Assembly (NCBI GenBank): GCA_905221605.1
Contig: CAJNDS010000624.1
Span: 679,001-743,000, forward strand
DNA length: 64,000 nt
Source of the DNA: Symbiodinium natans
Taxonomy: Eukaryota > Sar > Dinophyceae > Suessiales > Symbiodiniaceae
Reading direction: 5' to 3'
Shown: in pieces, positions 38,148 through 48,999 of the stretch
Numbering within the stretch: the stretch's first letter is position 1
Layout: each line of letters starts with the position of its first letter
Position numbers and translations under genes: made by a program
Notes under the pieces: generated by a model
What the model was told of the DNA's origin: nothing
Seen by the model: only the letters and a program-made list of their open reading frames with translations
Database searches by the model: none

Positions 38148-39428
38148 ATGGCTCACCGACCACGGCTTGATGATCCTGCTGTGTTGGAAGCCCTCGTCCA
38201 GCAGTATTCAGCACCTGCTACTCTGCTGGGCACTCTCAAGGCGGCTGGTTTTTCCACCCTGAGCTCGCTGGTTTTTGCTGCACCCGAATCCGCTGATGAG
38301 CCCCAGCTCCTGCGTTCACTTCTTGCATTGCCTGAGCCGCACGAGCTCACGACACCGTCTTGCTCCGCTGTCCGCCGCCTGCTTATGGAGGCCCGCCTTT
38401 TGCTTCCTCCCCAGTCACTTCCTGCGATGCCGCCATCTGGGTCGCAACCCACCTCAGCCACTCCGTTGCCCGCAACTTCAGCAACTAAGCTAACTGCCGC
38501 CGAGTTTACACAGCTCCGTGCCGATTTCACCACTGCATACCCAGGGGAGCTCCTGAATCCCTCTAACACCCCTTGCCTGGAGATGTGTGCCGCGATCAAG
38601 CAACTTCATGAGTCCGGTGCATCCCCTTGGTTGCCATGGCGTCAGCGTGCTTCCGAAGCTGACCGCGCTGCTTGGTCCGAGGCACGCCGACCTCGCTCCG
38701 ATGGCCAACTTCTGCGTGCACTTCTAGCGGATGATACGGAGCCAAGCGGCCCTTCCGCCTCTGTGCAACTTAACGGGCCCGTGGAAACCGCCCTTCGCCG
38801 CAGTCTGTCCATCTTTGCTACCGCGTTAGCCATGCTGAAGCTTGTGCACTTGCTGCCCGCAAAACGCTTCATGGATAAATTCGTGAACACAGCTCTCTCT
38901 GTGCCCCTGGATCCCGGACTCCGCCCGCCTGCAATGAATGAGATCCTGGCTGCAGACCGTTCCGTCTGGTTAGCTGTGCATGAGTTGGTCCGTGACCACG
39001 GCTGGAGCCTAGAAGATTCCCTTAATGAAATGGCCACCTGCCGCCAGGACATTGCCTCCTTACTGCAGCCCCGACCCAAACCGGCTAGGGCAGCTCCGGA
39101 CCCTGCCCGCGCCCCTACCCGCAACCCCCAAAGGCCGACAGACCGACGGTCTCGCTCTGCCCGCACAGATGACCGCCGCAGACCTGCAGCTAAGGGCAAA
39201 GCCAAAGGACGTGGTAAATCCCGTCCCGACTCTTCCGCTTCCGTGTCGGGCTTTGACGCGTCCTGGTTTGAAAGGGTTGGTAAGCGCGAGGTGTGCAAGC
39301 GGTATGCTGTGGGCAAATGCACGAATCCTGCCTGCCGCTACGCCCACGTCTGCCCTGTCCCGCTTCCATCCGGCAAGCCATGCGGTCAGAAGCACACGGC
39401 CTTGGAGCATCAGTCAACAGCGCATTGA
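38148..39428 (+). CDS. Gag protein with CCCH zinc finger, 426 aa, ending in leaky-type UGA-CUA
   Basis: It starts at ATG 38148 (MAHRPRLDDPAVLEALVQQY). The protein has an N-terminal helical domain, a central capsid-like helical region (MLKLVHLLPAKRFMDKFVNTAL...SVWLAVHELVRDHGWSLEDSLNEM), a basic Arg/Pro-rich stretch and a C-terminal CCCH finger (KREVCKRYAVGKCTNPACRYAH) followed by CPVPLPSGKPCGQKH. This is the organisation of Gag in DIRS-type elements of dinoflagellates. The stop TGA at 39426-39428 is followed by CTA, and the next frame continues in phase into the methyltransferase-RT polyprotein, so Gag-Pol may be made by readthrough. Confidence 0.78.
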   Translation: MAHRPRLDDPAVLEALVQQYSAPATLLGTLKAAGFSTLSSLVFAAPESADEPQLLRSLLALPEPHELTTPSCSAVRRLLMEARLLLPPQSLPAMPPSGSQPTSATPLPATSATKLTAAEFTQLRADFTTAYPGELLNPSNTPCLEMCAAIKQLHESGASPWLPWRQRASEADRAAWSEARRPRSDGQLLRALLADDTEPSGPSASVQLNGPVETALRRSLSIFATALAMLKLVHLLPAKRFMDKFVNTALSVPLDPGLRPPAMNEILAADRSVWLAVHELVRDHGWSLEDSLNEMATCRQDIASLLQPRPKPARAAPDPARAPTRNPQRPTDRRSRSARTDDRRRPAAKGKAKGRGKSRPDSSASVSGFDASWFERVGKREVCKRYAVGKCTNPACRYAHVCPVPLPSGKPCGQKHTALEHQSTAH

Positions 39429-40727
39429 CTATCGGTCGAGAGTCTGTCATCTGACACAGATCCAGACGACCCCTTGGTTCCGCAGGACCAGCCCCGCCCT
39501 GCTGTTGCATCCGCTCCTGCCAAACGCCCTGCCTTCTCCGCTACAACAGCCACGAGTCGAGATGTTTCCTTCCCTCCTTCTCCGCCACTAGCCTGTGCTG
39601 GCGCCACACCACGAGCGTTGCCAGTTCAGGTCCAATGCACTAACCATGGCCCTGCTTCTACACCTCCGCCATCTCGGGCCCCGCCCTCAGCCACTCTTGC
39701 ACCGTCGGAACCCACTGACTTTGCGCCTATCCCTGTTCCGGCTCCTGGCGCCACCAAGGCTCATGGCACTGCCATCCCCGCGTTACGCCTTTTCTTGGAC
39801 CTTTTCTCTGGTGCTTCTGCACCAGTACACAATGCCGTGTCGGGTTTGCTGTTGTGTCGCTTCGAGCCTGTGGATCTTCTGTGCGGTTCTGCTCTGGACC
39901 TGTCTGATGACGAGGTCTACCGGGACCTCTGCCGTCTTTGTGCCTCTGGTTTGGTCGGAGCCTGCTGCGCTGCTCCGCCCTGCTCCTCCTACTCCAGAGC
40001 TCGCCTGCGAGCGCCTGGTCCAGCCCCCATTCGAACGGCCGCATTCCCAACCGGTCTGCCTCACCTTGACAGTCGCCAGCTCAATGAGCTGCGGCTGTCC
40101 AATTCTCTGCACAAGCGCACCCGCCACCTACTGTCACTGGTGGCCAGCCGCGGCGGGCTCATCCTTCTGGAGAACCCCGTCTCTAGCCTGTTGTGGTTGG
40201 ATCCCGAAGTTATGGCATGGGTCCGAGCGTTTGCCCCTTTTGGCGCTTCCGTTGCAGCCTGCAATCATGGTATGGATGCCGACAAACACTGGCTCTTCTG
40301 GTCAAACAGACCTTGTGTTGCCGCACTTGCATCCTCCTGCCCGCACCTGAAGGGTTTCCACAAGTTGCTCCGCAGCAAGCGTCTGCCAGACGGCTCCTGG
40401 TCGACACGCTTGACAGCCACGTACCCGCAATCGCTTGCACAAGCTATTGCCGCTCTCTGCGTGCCCTTTCTGTCTGTTAAGGATGCCGTTTACACTCGCG
40501 CCAGCTGGAGTGCGCTGCTCCCACCGCGTCTGCCCTGGCCTGCTCAGCACCTGCCCGTCGAGGATGGGGCCGGGTGCCAGCACGGCCTGTCACGTCACTC
40601 CGCAAGGAGACGACATCTTCCGCCCGTTACGCCGTGCCTGGATGGAACGCCTCATCAAGTCCGGTCTTGTTCATACGATTGTCTCCGCGATCTCCTCCGG
40701 CGACAAAACATCCCCGCTTTCATGTGA
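39429..40727 (+). CDS. Methyltransferase-like N-terminal part of Pol, in frame with Gag after a UGA
   Basis: The frame directly follows the Gag stop without an ATG. After a Pro/Ser-rich linker it contains a SAM-binding motif I, FLDLFSGASA (residues 107-116 in the frame from 39474), a PPCSSYS motif (168-174) like the catalytic Pro-Cys of cytosine-5 methyltransferases, and LLENPVSSLLW (231-241) where the cytosine enzymes have ENV. DIRS-class elements are known to carry a methyltransferase domain, and cytosine-methyltransferase capture by retrotransposons is reported from dinoflagellates. Here the motif order is that of a cytosine-5 enzyme, but the substrate is not proven. The C-terminal 60 codons are probably out of frame, beyond a shift to the RT frame. 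Confidence 0.65.
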   Translation, partial: LSVESLSSDTDPDDPLVPQDQPRPAVASAPAKRPAFSATTATSRDVSFPPSPPLACAGATPRALPVQVQCTNHGPASTPPPSRAPPSATLAPSEPTDFAPIPVPAPGATKAHGTAIPALRLFLDLFSGASAPVHNAVSGLLLCRFEPVDLLCGSALDLSDDEVYRDLCRLCASGLVGACCAAPPCSSYSRARLRAPGPAPIRTAAFPTGLPHLDSRQLNELRLSNSLHKRTRHLLSLVASRGGLILLENPVSSLLWLDPEVMAWVRAFAPFGASVAACNHGMDADKHWLFWSNRPCVAALASSCPHLKGFHKLLRSKRLPDGSWSTRLTATYPQSLAQAIAALCVPFLSVKDAVYTRASWSALLPPRLPWPAQHLPVEDGAGCQHGLSRHSARRRHLPPVTPCLDGTPHQVRSCSYDCLRDLLRRQNIPAFM

Positions 40728-42742
40728 ACAGCTGTTGCCTTTCTTTGATGACCTCCGTTCCTTCCTGCACGTTGAATGCGACACCACCTGGTCTAATTTG
40801 CTGCACATTACTCCAGGGCAGCCTTTCCGTATCTCTCTCTGGCACACTCTCTCGCTGTTTCTGAAAGACCCAGACGCACTTGCATGAAGGCGTTCCGCTT
40901 GGGTTTGCCCAGCCAATACCGCCCTGCCCGGTCCTCACTCCTCTTTCGGAATTAACCGCTCCAGTTCCGGAACTCTGCCACTGTGAGTCCGCCTGGAAAT
41001 CCGCCTTGGACCATCCCGAGATCGTCGACGATCTTCTCAAAGAGGAGCTAGCGCAGGGTTGGATCTGTGAGGTTCCGGGGGGTGATGCCGAACTCAGGTC
41101 CCGTTATAGCCAGTCCGCCGTTGGGAAGCTCGGCCTAGTCCTCTCGGATTCTCGCCCTCCGCGGCTCGTGGTGGACAGTTCCATTTCGGGAGTTACTGCG
41201 AGCACCCGTCTGCCCAATAGGTCATCCAATCCCACGCTCATGCACGTGCGACGCTGCCTTCCGCTTTCGGATGCCCGCGAGCAACTATGTGCTCTGGTTC
41301 TGGATGTCAGCAAAGCCCACCGCCGGCTCAAGATTCTACCTGCTGACCAAGGGTTGCTCTGCTTCCGCCACCGTGGCCGCTTGTACCAGTGTCTCACGCT
41401 CAACTTTGGTGCTCGGGCGTCTGGGTTTTACTGGTCCAGGGTGGCAGGTCTGCTTGTGCGCCTGGTGCACCGCATCTGGTGGGTGAGTCACTCCGCACTG
41501 ATCTATGTGGACGACCTTCTGTGTCTGCTGGAGAAAAGCTCCGCCCCGTTGCTGGCTTCCGTTCTCGTTGTGCTCCTACAGGTCCTTAACGTGCCCATGA
41601 GCTGGCACAAGGCCAAACTCTCCCCTTCCGTTGTGTGGATCGGCTGGCAGTTTGACTTCCGTACCTACACAGTCCGCCTTGAGCCTGAAAAGCTCCAGCG
41701 CTTGCTCCGTCTACTTCACGAGTCCCGCCGACATAACAAGCTGCCGACGTCGACCCTAGAAAAGTTGACCGGCAAGCTCCTCTGGCTGTCAAACTTGTTC
41801 CGTGCCTTCAGGCCTTCGCTGGCTCCTCTATATCAAGATCAGTACTGCCCCCCCCTGGTGAGCATTCCGCTTTCAACTGCTTCCTGGAAGCGCTTGGTGG
41901 ACTGTCTTTCCGATGACCTGTTGGTCCGCTCACCTTGTGGTCTTGCTGCTGCTCCGGTCGGCTCTCGCCTCTTTCGTGTCGCGCAGAATGCTGTCACCAA
42001 GCGATCCGAGTTGCCTGCCTTTCCCCCATCCAGCCGGCGTTTGTGGGTTCAAATTTCGGATTTGTCGCACACGCATCGTGTCATATCAGATGCCTCCCGG
42101 GAGGTTATGGATCTGTGGCTGGACATTTGCAAGTCCGGCACTGACTTCCGCACCCTGCTCCTGGCCCCGCATTTTCAGTGTGAAGCGTTCGCGGACGCCT
42201 GCGCATCATCTACATCTGCTGGTCTTGGAGGTTTCGTGAGGTTGCCCGATGGAGCCTGCCTCTTCTTTCAGTATACCTTTACACAGCAGCAGCTGCACGA
42301 TCTCTTCCCGTGGTTCCCCGCCGACGAGCCGCCGCAGCATTATATAGCAGCCTGGGAGTTGCTGGCCCAGTGCGGGCTCTTGCACTTGCTCTCTTGTCTG
42401 CTGCCACCTGGCCACCCCCCTGTCCACGTGACCTTCCGTTGCGACAATTCCGCTACTGACTCAGCCTCATGGAAAGGCCTCTCGCTTGCCCGAGGCCTCA
42501 GTTCCTTGCTCCGTTCCTTTTTTCTGCTGCAGGAACGTCAATTCATTTCCGTTCATGTCGATCACGTTCCGGGATTCCGGAACGATCTTGCTGATAGCCT
42601 CAGTCGTGGGTATGACCCCTCCCTCCTGGGCTTTTTGCCTGCGCAGCGAGCTGAAGTGCCTTGGACAGCCTTCCCATCCACGTTCTGCACCTGCACATAT
42701 CCGCTTGAGGAGGACCTGTCAAGTTGCCTGGCTCCTGCTTGA
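40560..42742 (+). CDS. Reverse transcriptase - RNase H part of Pol, two +1 frame changes upstream
   Basis: The N-terminal piece (about 40570-40884: DDIFRPLRRAWMERLIKSGL...FLKDPDA) is in one frame. The main piece (40880-42742) is in the next, joined near CTT-G-CAT. In the main piece the DIRS-type RT shows motif A Asp142 (LVLDVSKAHRR), the NFGARASGFYWSRV block and YVDD at 209-212. Then comes the thumb (KLPTSTLEKLTGKLLWLSNLFRAFRPSLAPLY) and an RNase H domain (FADACASSTSAGLGGF, DNSATDSA, HVPGFRNDLADSLSRG). The enzyme would copy the element RNA into circular cDNA for the recombinase. It is open for 620 codons, which argues against long decay. Confidence 0.85.
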
Positions 42743-42795
42743 AGAATGCTGGCCTGTTATACCCCTGTCGGGTCAAGCTGAAGCCTGAAACCTTT

Positions 42796-42965
42796 GGAGA
42801 ATCCGTCCAGCATTCTGTCCTTGCCCGACTGACCTCCGGTCCCTCCGGATGCTACGGATCTGCATCCGCGTATTCACCACCGTGACAAAAGAAGGGTGCG
42901 TCTGGAGAGTTCTTCTTTTGTTTAGTCCCAGTACATTCGTAACGGACTAGTGTCTGCAGTGAACG
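42796..42965 (+). repeat. Split direct repeat B1
   Basis: These 170 bp are identical to 43392-43561. The repeat begins just after the RNase H stop and directly abuts A2, sharing one G. Confidence 0.92.
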
Positions 42966-43106
42966 TGTATGTACTTGTACAGGGGTGTTTGCTGCATGCA
43001 CGCAACGGCATAGCATGTACGCCTGCGAGTCTGCCCGCCCGCAGTCTTGGCTCGCAGGTCGGTAATGCTCTTCGGTGCTGTCCGTTACGTGCAAGCAAAA
43101 ACTTTA
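42965..43106 (+). repeat. Split direct repeat A2
   Basis: These 142 bp are identical to A1 at 32115-32256. Confidence 0.92.
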
Positions 43107-43391
43107 CCGCCACCACCCCTCCTCCTTCCGTCTTCCTTGCCGCACGCCTTACTCGCTGTGGCCTGCGCCCCGTCTGGACAGATGGGTCCAATGTGGCTCA
43201 TCTGCCCATTCGGGCCGTGATGGCTCCACTTCCATTCACTTCTTGCTAGAGGCATGCCTGACTGTATCCGTGTCTCCTGCTGCTCCGGGATCGTCCTATT
43301 TTGATCCCCGACCAGCAGAGACCGATCCGCATCTTTCACCTTGGTTTCCTTTTCACTTGGTTAGATTTCTGTGATCTAAGCTCAGCTGTAC
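43107..43391 (+). other. Unique spacer between A2 and B2 of the YR element
   Basis: About 285 bp are not found elsewhere in the window. The minus-strand and plus-strand frames here are short and unrecognised. In the split-repeat model this is internal sequence retained between A2 and B2. Confidence 0.6.
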
Positions 43392-43561
43392 GGAGAATCC
43401 GTCCAGCATTCTGTCCTTGCCCGACTGACCTCCGGTCCCTCCGGATGCTACGGATCTGCATCCGCGTATTCACCACCGTGACAAAAGAAGGGTGCGTCTG
43501 GAGAGTTCTTCTTTTGTTTAGTCCCAGTACATTCGTAACGGACTAGTGTCTGCAGTGAACG
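43392..43561 (+). repeat. Split direct repeat B2, right end of the YR element
   Basis: These 170 bp are identical to B1. The right end falls at GCAGTGAACG, where the B1 and B2 contexts part. Confidence 0.92.
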
Positions 43562-46500
43562 GATCTTGTTTATATGTGTTGTAAATGTGTTGTTGGACTT
43601 TGGCATTTAAGGTTTTGAGGGTTTAAGGTTTCCAGGTTTTTTTTTTGGGTTTAGGATTAAGGGTGGTTAAGGGTTCAGGCAGTTTAGTCTCCAGGGGTCA
43701 GGGACTGAAACAGGGCAGTTTCGCCGAAGTTAGCTGGTCACTATCATCAGCAACATCAACCCGCATCAGTAGGACTCGTGGCCAAAATCAGGTCCCTGAG
43801 TACAGGCAATATAAAAGCCCAAACAAGCACAAATACCGCTCCCTTCAAGAGTCCCCACTGCCGGGTGCGTGCCGTCCCAGCCTCCTGCCGGGCTGCAGCC
43901 ATCTCTGCCTTCACGCTGCGTTGGTCGTCCCTCATGCCTCATCTCCTTCGCAGCTGCGCGGGCTTCCAGTCTCCTGTCGGTGGCACTGCCAACGTTGATG
44001 GGGACCCTCCGCTCCTCAGCTTCAGCGAGGTCCTCGTCGACTCCGCCATGCCTCCCCCCATTGCCACAGCCGAACCCCCACTTGCAACAGCACCCTTTCA
44101 TCACACAACCCAACATGGTGCCAGGAAATGCTACTGATCTCCTTCCTGGTCCCGGATCGCCGGCCATGCAGTTCTGACACCTCCATGGACACATGCAGAT
44201 ACCTTGAAGAAGCTCAGCAAGAAGTTAGACTTGAAGTTCATAACGCACAGTTGAGCTTCATGGCGTTTCTCGTGTTGCTGCCCTAGAGACCACGGATGAA
44301 AATCGCTTGTGCTTGCTGAAATACTGCCTCAGAGGAAGTGTAGTCCACCACCAACCACCAAGTCGCCAGCACGGCAGGCTTGTCGGGCGGTTCTATCGGT
44401 TCTTCCAAACCAACAATGTCTTGTTGACACGTTCGGGCTGCGTGTTGGACGGGTTGGTGCTGTAAAGGAGTAGATAAAAACATCTTCTGGCCTGTGTCGA
44501 GGGTTTCACGAAGCGCACGACCGAAGGTTTTTCCGTTCGCGCAGAGTATCACTCACCGGCCAGATTCACCAGGCCCTGCCAGTCTGGGCCGGCTCCGCCT
44601 GCCCTTGGCGTTTGCGACCAGCCAAGCCGCGGCTACGTCTCGACGCGTTGGGCAGCTATACTCTGGCCTGCATCCACTGCAACAGGCGAAGTGAACTTTG
44701 CCTTCCCCATAGGTCCGAACTCATAGGGTGGGGACTCAGTCCCTGGGGTTTTTGGGGCTGGAAGTGGAAAAACATGAGATCAGGCCGAACTCCAATTGCG
44801 CATGCCCAAGGTTCGAGGTGGACATTGTGGTGTGAGTCAATGCCAAATGGGGACAAAACAAATAACCCGTTGACGTCGCTTCAAAAGCAACATCCAGTCA
44901 TGGGCGGGGCGTGGCCTTCTGTTGTTCATTAACAGTGTGTGCATTAGAAGTGTGTGCAGGACCAGGGCCCCCCTATTGGCCCTATGTCTGCCGCGTACGA
45001 TACAACTGTGGCTGCTGGCTCGAGAAGGGCAAAGTTACCAAAGAACCAGTGATCGTCACACTTGATATTGCCTGTTACTGGCGAAGTGCTGGCACAGGCT
45101 GCCCTGCGCTCCCCCAAATAAGCATTTTTCTTGCCACGGCAATGCCGTCACCACGACGGGATCCGTGAAGGCTCCTTTTGCCTTCGCTGATCTTGTAAAG
45201 ATATGCGCGGCTTCAAGGTATGCCAAGCTTTGATATTTGTGACGGCTTCGTACAAGCCGTAGTCTACAGCATCAGGACACGCCAGCAGCCTGCGAGCTGC
45301 GCTGTGCCGGTGCTGTGTTGTTGGGTTTGGTGCTCGACGTGTCCGGCAAAGTCACCAACGTGACACCAGGCGGGTGCTTTGACAATCATGACGTTCATAT
45401 TGGATGAGCTGTTGGTCATGTCGGTGGGCCTGATTGTTTCCAAATCTTCTGCAATAACAGGCCTGAGGCTCATTGACAGTTGCCAGCGAGTTGGAACCAA
45501 CAAATTTGATGAGGACAAGCCTTACCCCCTTCGTTTCAACCTAATGGTTGTTGTTGCGTTCAGCAGGCACGTGGGCCGCTGAACATGGGCTCGAAGTTGG
45601 TGATGAGGACCGACATGTCTTACAAACCTGTCTGAAGTTTTTCTTTTGTTCGAATTGCTCGTCCGGTCTTCTGGGCAAACACCGAAATCCAAAATCGGAA
45701 ATGTGTTCCGCGATCGTAGCTGTTGTTGCTTTCCTGCATGCAGGTCCTGGCCATCGATGGGCGTTCGTTGGTCGACGTTGTCGCCACGGCTGTGCCAGAG
45801 GATTTGGCCAGTCTGCGCGGTCCAAAACGTTTGGTCGTGCTGCTTGGTTCAAAATGCGACGCGGATGGCGTCGCTCAGGAAAGGTTTGCACGAAACCGAA
45901 AGATCGCTACTTTTTTCGGCTTGTCATGCATGCAACACGCCGACCCGTTTGACAGGCGAGCATGGGCAGCTGCAGCTGACATTCAGCAGGCAGTGCGCCA
46001 GTCGGTGGCACCATCGCTCGCCAAACGCCGGACTGATTTCAGGCATAGCCGCGAAACTTCGTGCAGAAAAATGCTAGGAATCTTGTTGAGCCACTGTTTT
46101 GTCGCATCTCATGCCATCCGAAGGGATGCTCTTCGGGATGAGCGTCGCCGCTTCGCTTTCCGCGAAGCTCTCCAGGCCGGGGGCTTTGTCCCCTTTGTAA
46201 TTTTTAAAGATGTTTTCAGATGGTTGACATGTTTGTAGATTGGGTATGGGATGGCAAGTTTTGAGATGCAAACGTTGCAAGGGACCGTTGCCTTTTGGTT
46301 TCTGGGTGTAGGGCGCTTGCGATGATTTCATTTGTTGCGCTTATGTCAGGACTTGGCCGCCTGTTGCAATTTGGACCAATGCATCGGGAACTTGCTTGGA
46401 AAGACATGTAGGCTCTTTCTCGTCCGCAAAGGTTTATTTGAATCATGTTGCGGTTCCATCGTCCCGATCCTGCCATGGTTAGCGGGCTCATGGCTCTGGC

Positions 46501-47552
46501 TTTGGCTGGCAAAGAGCTGTGGGAGCTTGTGTCGGGCTGTGAAGGTGCACTGGATGAAAAGAGCATCTTTTGCATAGGCATCCTCGTCCTTCTCCGTTGG
46601 GGCCTGCTGGCCCAAGCAAGACAAATGCAGATGCAGGAAACGCAGAAGGAGGACTAAGGGTGGTGCGACAATCTGGCCCTTAGATGCGCGAGATCCTCTG
46701 GAAGATGATCGTGTGACTGTGAAGGCTGAGTGCGAAAGACGCCGCCTGATGGATCTGATGGAAACAGCCAGCAACCTATGACTATGACGTCACGCTGCCT
46801 CATGCTCCCGGAGCTTTCGAGGCACACAGGCTTCCTGGTCGCGAAGGAAAATGATCTGCGGTTTGTTCAGGTTGTCGGTTAGGGATGGAAGGCAGGGGCC
46901 TGGGGGGCGGGGAAGTATGTTCAAAAACCACTGCATTTAGGGTTCGACAACCCTATAAATGCCCCAGGACTGCAAACCCGGTCTTGGACCGCGTGCTTTT
47001 CAGATTCCCTTTCGGTCCTAGTCCAGCAGGCCTCATGCTGGAAACCCGTCCTTTGCAATTGCAACATATTTTGGTTCAAGCACAAAGATGCTGATTCTGC
47101 TACAGGCCCAATATGACGTGCTTAAAGAGACCCGAGAACTTCTTATCTGGCGCAAAGTGGGCTGCGGACAAACACCCTCACTACAAAGTCGATGTTTTGC
47201 TCAGGTACGACGACGATCTTGCCCTTGCGCAAAGCCCCAAAACCCTGGCCCATAAATCAAACTCCGAAAACCAACGTGCCCAATAACACGCTTGCAACAT
47301 ATGTTGACTAACGTGCAAAACAAACCATGGTTTTCGCATCGGCGTAACAACACAAACAGCACGTCTCACAATGACATAGTTGAGGACAAATGCCGCGAAA
47401 ACTACAACAATCATCCGTCTACTACTTCGGTATCTAGTCACAGAAGTGCTGTCACGAAAGCTAGCTCTCCTTGGAGCTCGCGAGAGTTGTCGTTTACAAG
47501 TCTTCTCTCTAGTGAAAAAGCGACCCCGGCCCCTAAGTGGTATGAAAATCAA
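43562..47552. other. Host DNA, no gene recognised
   Basis: The start (43590-43690) is T/G-rich with degenerate TTTAGG/TTAAGGG-like words. Overlapping frames at 45646-46238 (one of 171 aa on the plus strand with ATAVPEDLASLRG and ADIQQAVRQSV) have no recognised domain. Nothing else is supported. Confidence 0.4.
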
Positions 47553-47671
47553 GGGGGGGGGGGGCCCTCCCCGCCCCCCCTTTTCGGATTGACAGAATCA
47601 ATCTTAAGGTATCCCCCCCCTTTTGGGACCCCCCCCCCCCCCCCCGTTTTCAGGCCCCCCCCCCCCCCCCC
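47553..47671. repeat. Homopolymer-rich tract: G12 and C8, C17, C18 runs
   Basis: G12 lies at 47553-47564, C8 at 47613-47620, C17 at 47629-47645 and C18 at 47654-47671. The C-runs can form an i-motif, or a G-quadruplex on the minus strand. Assembly length errors are likely here. Confidence 0.8.
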
Positions 47672-48754
47672 TGCTTGCTTGTTTTCTAGCTTTCGTAGCC
47701 CAGATCTCAAGTCGATTTGGATGAGATGCTGTCTGCCAGGCGCAGTTGGCGCACTGGCGGCCGAGGGAAACCTGGACGCTTTGCCTGTGCTACTCTTGTG
47801 AACTGAACTTTGTTGTTGCCTGCGGCAAATTTCGTGGGCCTAAGGCATGAGAGAGGAAAGCTCAGCTGTCAATCGCGAAGCTGAGGCCATTTCCGGCTCT
47901 GCCGACGGATGCGGTGGATGCGGCCGCGGAAGTTGGACCCATGGCGGCGTCAGTATGCTACAAAGCTCTTGAAGCATTGTACAACAACTTCTGCCCGACC
48001 GAGCGCCCTCAGTTTCAGCCCGAAACCCAAGAAGTCAACCCCAGAGTCCCCCAACAAACCAAACTTTCAAGCATTATCACGAAGTCCAGGTGAGCTTGTG
48101 GGCCCTGGGACCTGGACGCTGCCCCGCGTGACCAAGTCGCTGGGATGGTCTTAGAAAGGCTTGTGAGGATAAGCACAATAAGTAAGGGGTATCTGAAAAC
48201 TGAGATAGAGTTGGGAGAAGGCTTCTGAAAAAAGCGAACGTTCTCTCTGCGCAGAACGCCAAAGGCTGGAGGCCGCTGCGCGCCGGATCCAAGCAAGGCT
48301 ACCCGGCAAAGATGTGTGGAGCTAAAGGATGCTGCAGGTCTCTCCACGAGGCATCCACCAGAAATTGTGGTCAGCTTCCCCAAGCAGGTCAAACTCAGCA
48401 CCTGAAGCAGCCCAACGGCCCAACGAACCATACAAACTTCGCTTTCAAGGTACCGCTGGATGAAACTCTGGCGGCAGCTCGACACGACACGCGAGCGTGA
48501 GGCCCCATGGCAGTAGCATCCAATGGTATTTAATGCAAGCACCGTAAAGCACCACAAAGTGCTCACCCGAAGTTCGAAAAGAAGCCCCATGAAGCTCCAT
48601 TCGTTCTGTGCGGGAAACCTTTTGGCCCCGCTTCACTAGGCTGCAGCAACGAAGATCCAGGCCGCCTCCAGGGATCGTCAAGCAGAAGAAAATTTGGCAT
48701 GGTCAAGCAAAGAGAGGGTTAAGCAGCGGCGATGTAGATGTTGCATGATGGGCC

Positions 48755-48757
<3 letters not shown>

Positions 48758-48798
<41 letters not shown>
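48758..48798 (+). repeat. GA dinucleotide microsatellite, about 20 units
   Basis: Perfect (GA)n between the second and third IQ exons. Confidence 0.95.
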
Positions 48799-48803
<5 letters not shown>

Positions 48804-48999
48804 TCTCGACTTTAAAATCTCCAAGTTTTCCCGAAACATCCATCCAGGCTATACAGCGCGGCCGCCAGGCGCGCCGCGGTCTGGCGGCGCAGTTTGCGGC
48901 ATCAGCAGCCGGCATGGAGGCTGAGCGAGCATCTGCGGGCTTTAGGAAGACGGTGGAAGAGGTATACGTGGAAATGGTCGATGGAGTGTGAGCATTTGA

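Larger units (their letters stand above)
32115..43561 (+). mobile_element. DIRS/PAT/Ngaro-class tyrosine-recombinase retrotransposon, 11.4 kb
   Basis: Split direct repeats lie in the order A1 (32115-32256), coding region, B1 (42796-42965), A2 (42965-43106), B2 (43392-43561). This is diagnostic of YR retrotransposons of the PAT/Ngaro arrangement, in which the element integrates from a circle without target duplication. The coding region holds a tyrosine recombinase, Gag-like proteins, a methyltransferase-like domain, reverse transcriptase and RNase H, all on the plus strand. The A and B pairs are identical by eye, so insertion is recent. The recombinase is upstream of gag-pol, unlike the usual order in which it is last. 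Confidence 0.9.

Noticed and set aside
43590-43690. Interstitial telomere-like tract (TTTAGGG-type words)
   Set aside because: The words are too irregular and too few to call a telomeric array.
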